From: CAADGV01 sp040290295
GTDB taxonomy: Bacteria > Bacteroidota > Ignavibacteria > UBA10030 > UBA6906
Assembly: GCA_040290295.1 (NCBI GenBank)
Contig: PSMW01000040.1
Coordinates: 1-25,030 of the forward strand
DNA length: 25,030 nt
Direction: 5' to 3'
The translations under genes and the position numbers were made by a program. Shown here piece by piece: positions 21,841 to 25,030 of this stretch. Position 1 is the first letter of the stretch. The number at the start of each line of letters is the position of its first letter. The notes below the pieces were generated by a model. That model searched no databases. It had not been told where the DNA came from and saw only the letters and a program-made list of their open reading frames with translations.

Positions 21841-23307
21841 CTACGTTGCGGATTTGTCGAGGAACGTTCTCGCAAACTGGATGAAGTGGAACGCATCGTC
21901 GAAGTTGGAGACGATTCCTAGCGAGATGCGCACCGCGCCGGCAGTTTTCCCTTTTGCCGCGACTATACACTGTTCGAACGAGCGGCGCTCTTCTACGTCG
22001 GCGCATTCGCGCACGTCAGCCGGCGTCAATCCGAACGCGACCTCACCGGCACCCGGGTTGCAAAAGCATCCGGTGCGAAACGAGATGTGCCGCCGGCACG
22101 CTTCCTCTTCGACGGTGTGAAAATTGAACACCGCACCAGATGGATCGTGAAAGTTGAACGCGATCGTTCCGCCGCGGTCGGTGGTGTCTGTCGGTCCATA
22201 GAGTTCCACCAACGGTGCACCGTTGGCATGACGAAGTGATTGCAACACCGTGAGCAGCCAGTCCGTCAGCAGTACCACGCGGCGGTGAATCAAATCGATG
22301 CCCACCTCGCGCAAGAAGCGCAGACCGATCTCCACTGCCGGCAAGCCGAGATAGTTGATCGTCCCGTCTTCGAACGCACGCTCTCCTTCTGCGAACGCGA
22401 AGCGGTCTGCTTGCACGGAAACCACTTCGATGGTGCCACCGGAGAACCACGGGCGACGGAGTTTGCGCAGTGCGCTTCGGCGAGCCAATAAGCAACCGAT
22501 GCCGGTGGGATAACCGAACATCTTGTAGAACGAAAGCGGAACGAAGTCCGGATGGTAGATGCTCAGATCGAGCGTATTGGTGGGAACGAACGCGGCCGCA
22601 TCCAACACAACATCCCAGCCATGCTCCTGTGCCCGTTCGATCCATGCGAGCGAATGTCGAACACCGGAAAAGTTGGACTGCGCCGGATAGATAAAAAGGT
22701 TGTTGCCCTTCGTGTTCGGCTTGGCGAGATGGTCGAGCAGCACCTCATCGGCGATGCGCAACGCAGGTGCGACAACCGGTACGTATGTAATCGAAGCCCC
22801 TTTGGCGCGTGCAAACTCCCGAATGCCGTTGACCGCATTGTGATTGTCGAACGTGAGGAGATAGCGGGAGTGTTCGTCGAAGGGATACGACTCGCCGACG
22901 AGTTTGAGCGCACCGCTGGCATTCGGCGTGAAAATAACAACATACTCGTCCGGCGAGCCGTTGAAGTATTCGAGAACGAACCCGCGTGCATGCTCGTCCA
23001 TCTCCGTCGACGCCAGCGACGAGGGATTGTGCGAGTGCGGATTGCCGAAGACTCCTCGCTGGAGGATGGCAAGATGGTCATGAAGCTGCCGTTCGGCGTA
23101 CAATCCGCCGCCGGTATAATCCAAATACACTTCATGCAACGCATCGAGCCGGGCGTAGTCGCTGGCGCGGAGTTCGTCCAAGCGTTGCGTTGCGTCGTAC
23201 TCTGCATGCAACCGACGAAAAGCGAGAAGAGCCTGATTGACGTCCAGGGTGTGAAGTGCGTCGTCCATCGAGCTTTTGCGTGTAGTGCTTGAGAACTGAG
23301 GAGCCAT
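21841..23307 (-). CDS. Class V aminotransferase-fold PLP enzyme, resembling the N-terminal domain of molybdenum cofactor sulfurase
   Basis: 488 residues from the ATG of MAPQFSSTTRKSS. A TTG at 23328 would add seven residues and an ATG at 23268 would remove 13. The likely PLP lysine is K262 in LSFYKMFGYPTGIG, preceded by the aspartate strand VVLDAAAFVPTN. Other family landmarks are YLDYTGGGLY, FGNPHSHNPSSLAS, FTPNASGALKLVGE, SGGTIEVVS, FEDGTINYLGLPAVE and FRTGCFCNPGA, a Cys-bearing loop typical of MoCo sulfurase N-terminal domains. The MOSC domain of true MoCo sulfurases is absent, and no molybdenum genes are nearby, so the sulfur acceptor is unknown. It may act as a cysteine desulfurase or lyase. 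Confidence 0.85.
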   Translation of the reverse strand: MAPQFSSTTRKSSMDDALHTLDVNQALLAFRRLHAEYDATQRLDELRASDYARLDALHEVYLDYTGGGLYAERQLHDHLAILQRGVFGNPHSHNPSSLASTEMDEHARGFVLEYFNGSPDEYVVIFTPNASGALKLVGESYPFDEHSRYLLTFDNHNAVNGIREFARAKGASITYVPVVAPALRIADEVLLDHLAKPNTKGNNLFIYPAQSNFSGVRHSLAWIERAQEHGWDVVLDAAAFVPTNTLDLSIYHPDFVPLSFYKMFGYPTGIGCLLARRSALRKLRRPWFSGGTIEVVSVQADRFAFAEGERAFEDGTINYLGLPAVEIGLRFLREVGIDLIHRRVVLLTDWLLTVLQSLRHANGAPLVELYGPTDTTDRGGTIAFNFHDPSGAVFNFHTVEEEACRRHISFRTGCFCNPGAGEVAFGLTPADVRECADVEERRSFEQCIVAAKGKTAGAVRISLGIVSNFDDAFHFIQFARTFLDKSAT

Positions 23308-23344
23308 GGCGATACAAAGGACCTGCAACGGAGCAACCGAACGT

Positions 23345-23374
23345 AATATACGAGATTTTGGCGTACATTCTCAA
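23345..23374 (-). promoter_or_regulatory. Predicted sigma70-like promoter of the class V aminotransferase
   Basis: On the minus strand TTGAGA (23369-23374) and TATATT (23345-23350) are separated by 18 nt. Transcription would begin near 23338, about 30 nt before the ATG at 23307, which supports that start over the TTG at 23328. Confidence 0.5.
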
Positions 23375-23401
23375 AGCATGGTGGCAAATCGGGCGCGGAG
23401 G

Positions 23402-23784
23402 TCATTTGCCCTTCGCGCGATCGTTCAACGTAGAGGCACCTTTCCACGACTGGGCCGAGTCGGCGTATGTGGGATGTAGTGTAAAGCCAGCTGCACTTTC
23501 ATCGAGCAATTTGCCGTCTTGCAGCCGAATGTACCGATAGAACGTCCTAGTGTTTTCGGCGTGCCGCGTTTTTCCAGCGCGCGGATTTCTTCTTCGCTAA
23601 TATCCCAGTACTGCAGACGGCGCTTTGCGCTTTCAACAAGCTCGTCGGCTCCGCTACGCGCTTCGGCAATTGTGCTCTGGCGGAGTTGCTCGCGATAGCG
23701 GAGTGCCTGCACGAAAGCGCCTTCCTCGCCCCCCACCATTGTGACTGGTGGTACAAGAGGACCGCTTGTCTGTGGGTTGAACAA
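23402..23784 (-). pseudogene. Hypothetical protein of about 127 residues with one -1 frameshift
   Basis: The frame reads GAFVQALRYREQLRQSTIAE, LVESAKRRLQYWDISEEEIR, RALEKRGTPK, then turns into non-coding-like sequence. The -1 frame continues sensibly as FYRYIRLQDGKLLDESAAGF and TLHPTYADSAQSWKGAS to a stop at 23402. The switch point is a four-A run on the coding strand (CCGAAAACAC); a fifth A joins the two parts. The 5' end is uncertain: TTG at 23784 or ATG at 23739, neither with a clear binding site, so the gene may also be truncated upstream. Family not recognised. Confidence 0.6.
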
Positions 23785-23871
23785 GCACGTTGTTGGGTGT
23801 GGAGCGTGGTTGCCTGCAGCGAGACGAGTCGATCACACCGTCTCGAAGAATATCCTCACAATACCCATCAG

Positions 23872-23937
23872 GCTATTGGCGATTTCGATCTCGCCGAAGA
23901 GGCAATGCACGATGGGTTCACAAAGGCGGTAGACGAT
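23872..23937 (+). pseudogene. Fragment of an ECF-type RNA polymerase sigma factor (region 2)
   Basis: The codons read AIGDFDLAEEAMHDGFTKAV, closely matching the region 2 segment of SigJ/ECF42-like factors (usually LGDFDLAEEAxxEAFAxAL). Only about 22 residues survive; neither the N-terminal lead nor the expected continuation (Trp-Pro then ARRRAIDRLRR-like sequence) is present. It is a remnant, not a gene. Confidence 0.55.
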
Positions 23938-24058
23938 AGAATAGAGAACAGTATGGCTGAGGAGATATTCAGATACCTACGATCAGGCTTCTTCAACAAT
24001 GGTGCGAACCTAACGAACGATGATCAACTGGCATCTAGCTGTGAGTGGATTCTGAATT

Positions 24059-24125
24059 TGTACGTCGGGACGCCAGTCCGGTCTAAGAAACAACTCTCCC
24101 TGTGGGTGGGGACGCCAGTCCCGAC
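24059..24125 (+). repeat. Two direct copies of the GGGACGCCAGTCC palindromic repeat
   Basis: Copy 1 (24059-24083) contains TCGGGACGCCAGTCCGG and copy 2 (24101-24125) contains TGGGGACGCCAGTCCCGA, starting 42 nt apart. Both begin TGT and share the 13-bp core with the element at 2934-3020. Confidence 0.75.
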
Positions 24126-24408
24126 ACAAAGCATCGTTACTCTCTCAGAAAATGATCTCACGGCGCGAGTTCGCACGTCTTGAATCGCGGTGGGGGGAGA
24201 CGTCAAAAGTTTCATGGATGGTTTGTGAGTGAGGCAGTGCGGTGCATGTTATGCGGAAACCGGGGAACAGGCGGAAAAAGGTCGGGAAACGGGGCAAGGC
24301 ATTTGCTGGGCGAAGTCTGAGTGAAGGAACTTGCTTTTCTCAGGCCGCCTTCATAGATTGCTCGACATCGAAAGCGAATCACTTTCGCTGAACACTTATT
24401 CTGGAATA

Positions 24409-24624
24409 ATGGTCGAAGGTGGCAAGCAAGCTCCACGGTCGCCGGAGCCGAAGCTGCTCGACCGAGTACGACTCGCATTGCGGGCACGTCATTACAGCCT
24501 GCGGACCGAAGACATCTACCGGATTTGCTACATCCGGGGTCCTGAAGGCATTCTCATTGGGCTTGCCCAACAGATCGGGCCGCCCACAAGTCAAGCGCCA
24601 ACGCACGACGGACGTACATCATGA
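24409..24624 (+). pseudogene. Chimeric remnant: integrase N-terminus joined to the C-terminus of a VOC (glyoxalase-like) protein
   Basis: A 71-residue frame. PEPKLLDRVRLALRARHYSL followed by RTEDIY matches the first part of tyrosine recombinases of the integron-integrase type (N-terminal SAM-like domain, usually PKLLDQVRxxIRxxHYSxRTExxY). The sequence then becomes CYIRGPEGILIGLAQQIG, the terminal strand of VOC-family proteins. Neither part is complete: the catalytic R-H-R-Y residues are missing, and so is most of the VOC fold. The stop overlaps the next gene start (ATGA), so the VOC tail probably preserves an original operon with that gene. A recombination or deletion joined the parts. Confidence 0.6.
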
Positions 24625-25030
24625 CAAAGATTCCAAAGAACACGATTTGTATCTGGTACGACCGCGAGGCCGAGGAAGCCGCACGCTTCTACACCTCCGT
24701 TTTTCCCGACAGCGAGGTGACGGCGGTGCATCGCTCGCCCATGGACAATCCGGGCAACAAGGCGGGCGACGTGCTGGTTGTCCGTTTCACCGTGTGCGGC
24801 ATCCCCTGCATTGGGCTGAACGGCGGGCCGAGCTTCCCACATACGGAAGCATTCTCGTTTCAGATCGCCACCCATACGCGGGAAGAAACCGACCGCTACT
24901 GGAACGCCATTGTCGGCAATGGAGGTAAGGAAAGCGAATGCGGCTGGTGCAAGGACCGCTGGGGCGTCAACTGGCAGATCATCCCGCGAACTCTGACCGA
25001 GGCGCTCGCCGTCGGCGGCGATGAAGCGCG
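24621..25030 (+). CDS. PhnB-like VOC-superfamily protein (3-demethylubiquinone methyltransferase-like domain), partial at the window end
   Basis: 136 residues are visible and the gene runs off the right edge. MTKIPKNTICIWYDREAEEA, ARFYTSVFPDSEVTAVHR, CGIPCIGLNGGPSFPHTEAF, SFQIATHTREETDRYWNAIV and ECGWCKDRWGVNWQIIPRTL match the PhnB/3-dmu-9 family closely. The name 'methyltransferase' is historical; most members have no known reaction. Such genes are often grouped with other VOC genes and ECF sigma factors, remnants of which lie just upstream. Confidence 0.88.
   Translation, partial: MTKIPKNTICIWYDREAEEAARFYTSVFPDSEVTAVHRSPMDNPGNKAGDVLVVRFTVCGIPCIGLNGGPSFPHTEAFSFQIATHTREETDRYWNAIVGNGGKESECGWCKDRWGVNWQIIPRTLTEALAVGGDEA

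Larger units (their letters stand above)
23785..24408. other. Decayed region without intact genes
   Basis: This stretch holds only a sigma-factor scrap (23872-23937) and two palindromic repeats (24059-24125). Open frames in 23938-24408 show no family-like sequence, ribosome binding sites or domains. Confidence 0.5.

Noticed and set aside
24250..24390. A 45-codon Lys/Arg/Gly-rich plus-strand frame
   Set aside because: No ribosome binding site, no recognisable family, and it sits in decayed DNA.

Overview
The window looks like a chromosomal segment from an FCB-group bacterium, most likely the Ignavibacteria/Kapabacteria side of Bacteroidota. The pointers are a secreted protein with a C-terminal type IX secretion (T9SS) sorting domain carrying the QNYPNPFNP motif, a TonB-dependent receptor with an N-terminal carboxypeptidase-regulatory-like domain, and a second giant beta-helix surface protein. 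This placement is inference; no rRNA gene is present.

Layout. 1-1922 (minus): 5' part of a large secreted beta-helix protein running off the left edge. 1923-3071: gene-poor, with a GC-rich structured element, a tRNA-Ser(UGA) and a small inverted-repeat element. 3072-3562 (minus): a conserved-looking gene broken by one -1 frameshift. 3736-16169 (plus): a nearly continuous phosphate-starvation island: phoB, phoR, a metallophosphoesterase, a TonB-dependent receptor, a T9SS-secreted beta-helix protein, pstS-pstC-pstA-pstB and phoU. 16258-20377: small redox and sulfur genes (SDR, thioredoxin-TPR protein, FmdB zinc ribbon, cytochrome c, coiled-coil membrane protein, then a minus-strand FmdB-rhodanese-DUF6132 cluster followed by DUF302). 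20582-21760: UDP-GlcNAc 2-epimerase. 21841-23307 (minus): a class V aminotransferase resembling the N-terminal part of molybdenum cofactor sulfurase. 23402-24624: decayed DNA with a second frameshifted gene, a sigma-factor scrap, two copies of a short palindromic repeat and an integrase/VOC chimera. 24621-25030: a PhnB-like VOC gene cut by the right edge.

How the genes work together. PhoR would sense phosphate status through the Pst/PhoU complex and phosphorylate PhoB. Three promoters, in front of the metallophosphoesterase, the TonB receptor and pstS, share one architecture: four 6-bp slots related to TTnAYA at an exact 11-bp period, then a 9-nt gap and a -10-like hexamer (first slot to -10 is 48 nt in all three). 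This is the strongest regulatory signal in the window. It ties the TonB receptor and the T9SS beta-helix protein behind it to the Pho regulon, suggesting an outer-membrane and surface arm for phosphate or phosphoester capture feeding the inner-membrane PstSCAB transporter. The ligand of that outer arm is not readable from the sequence.
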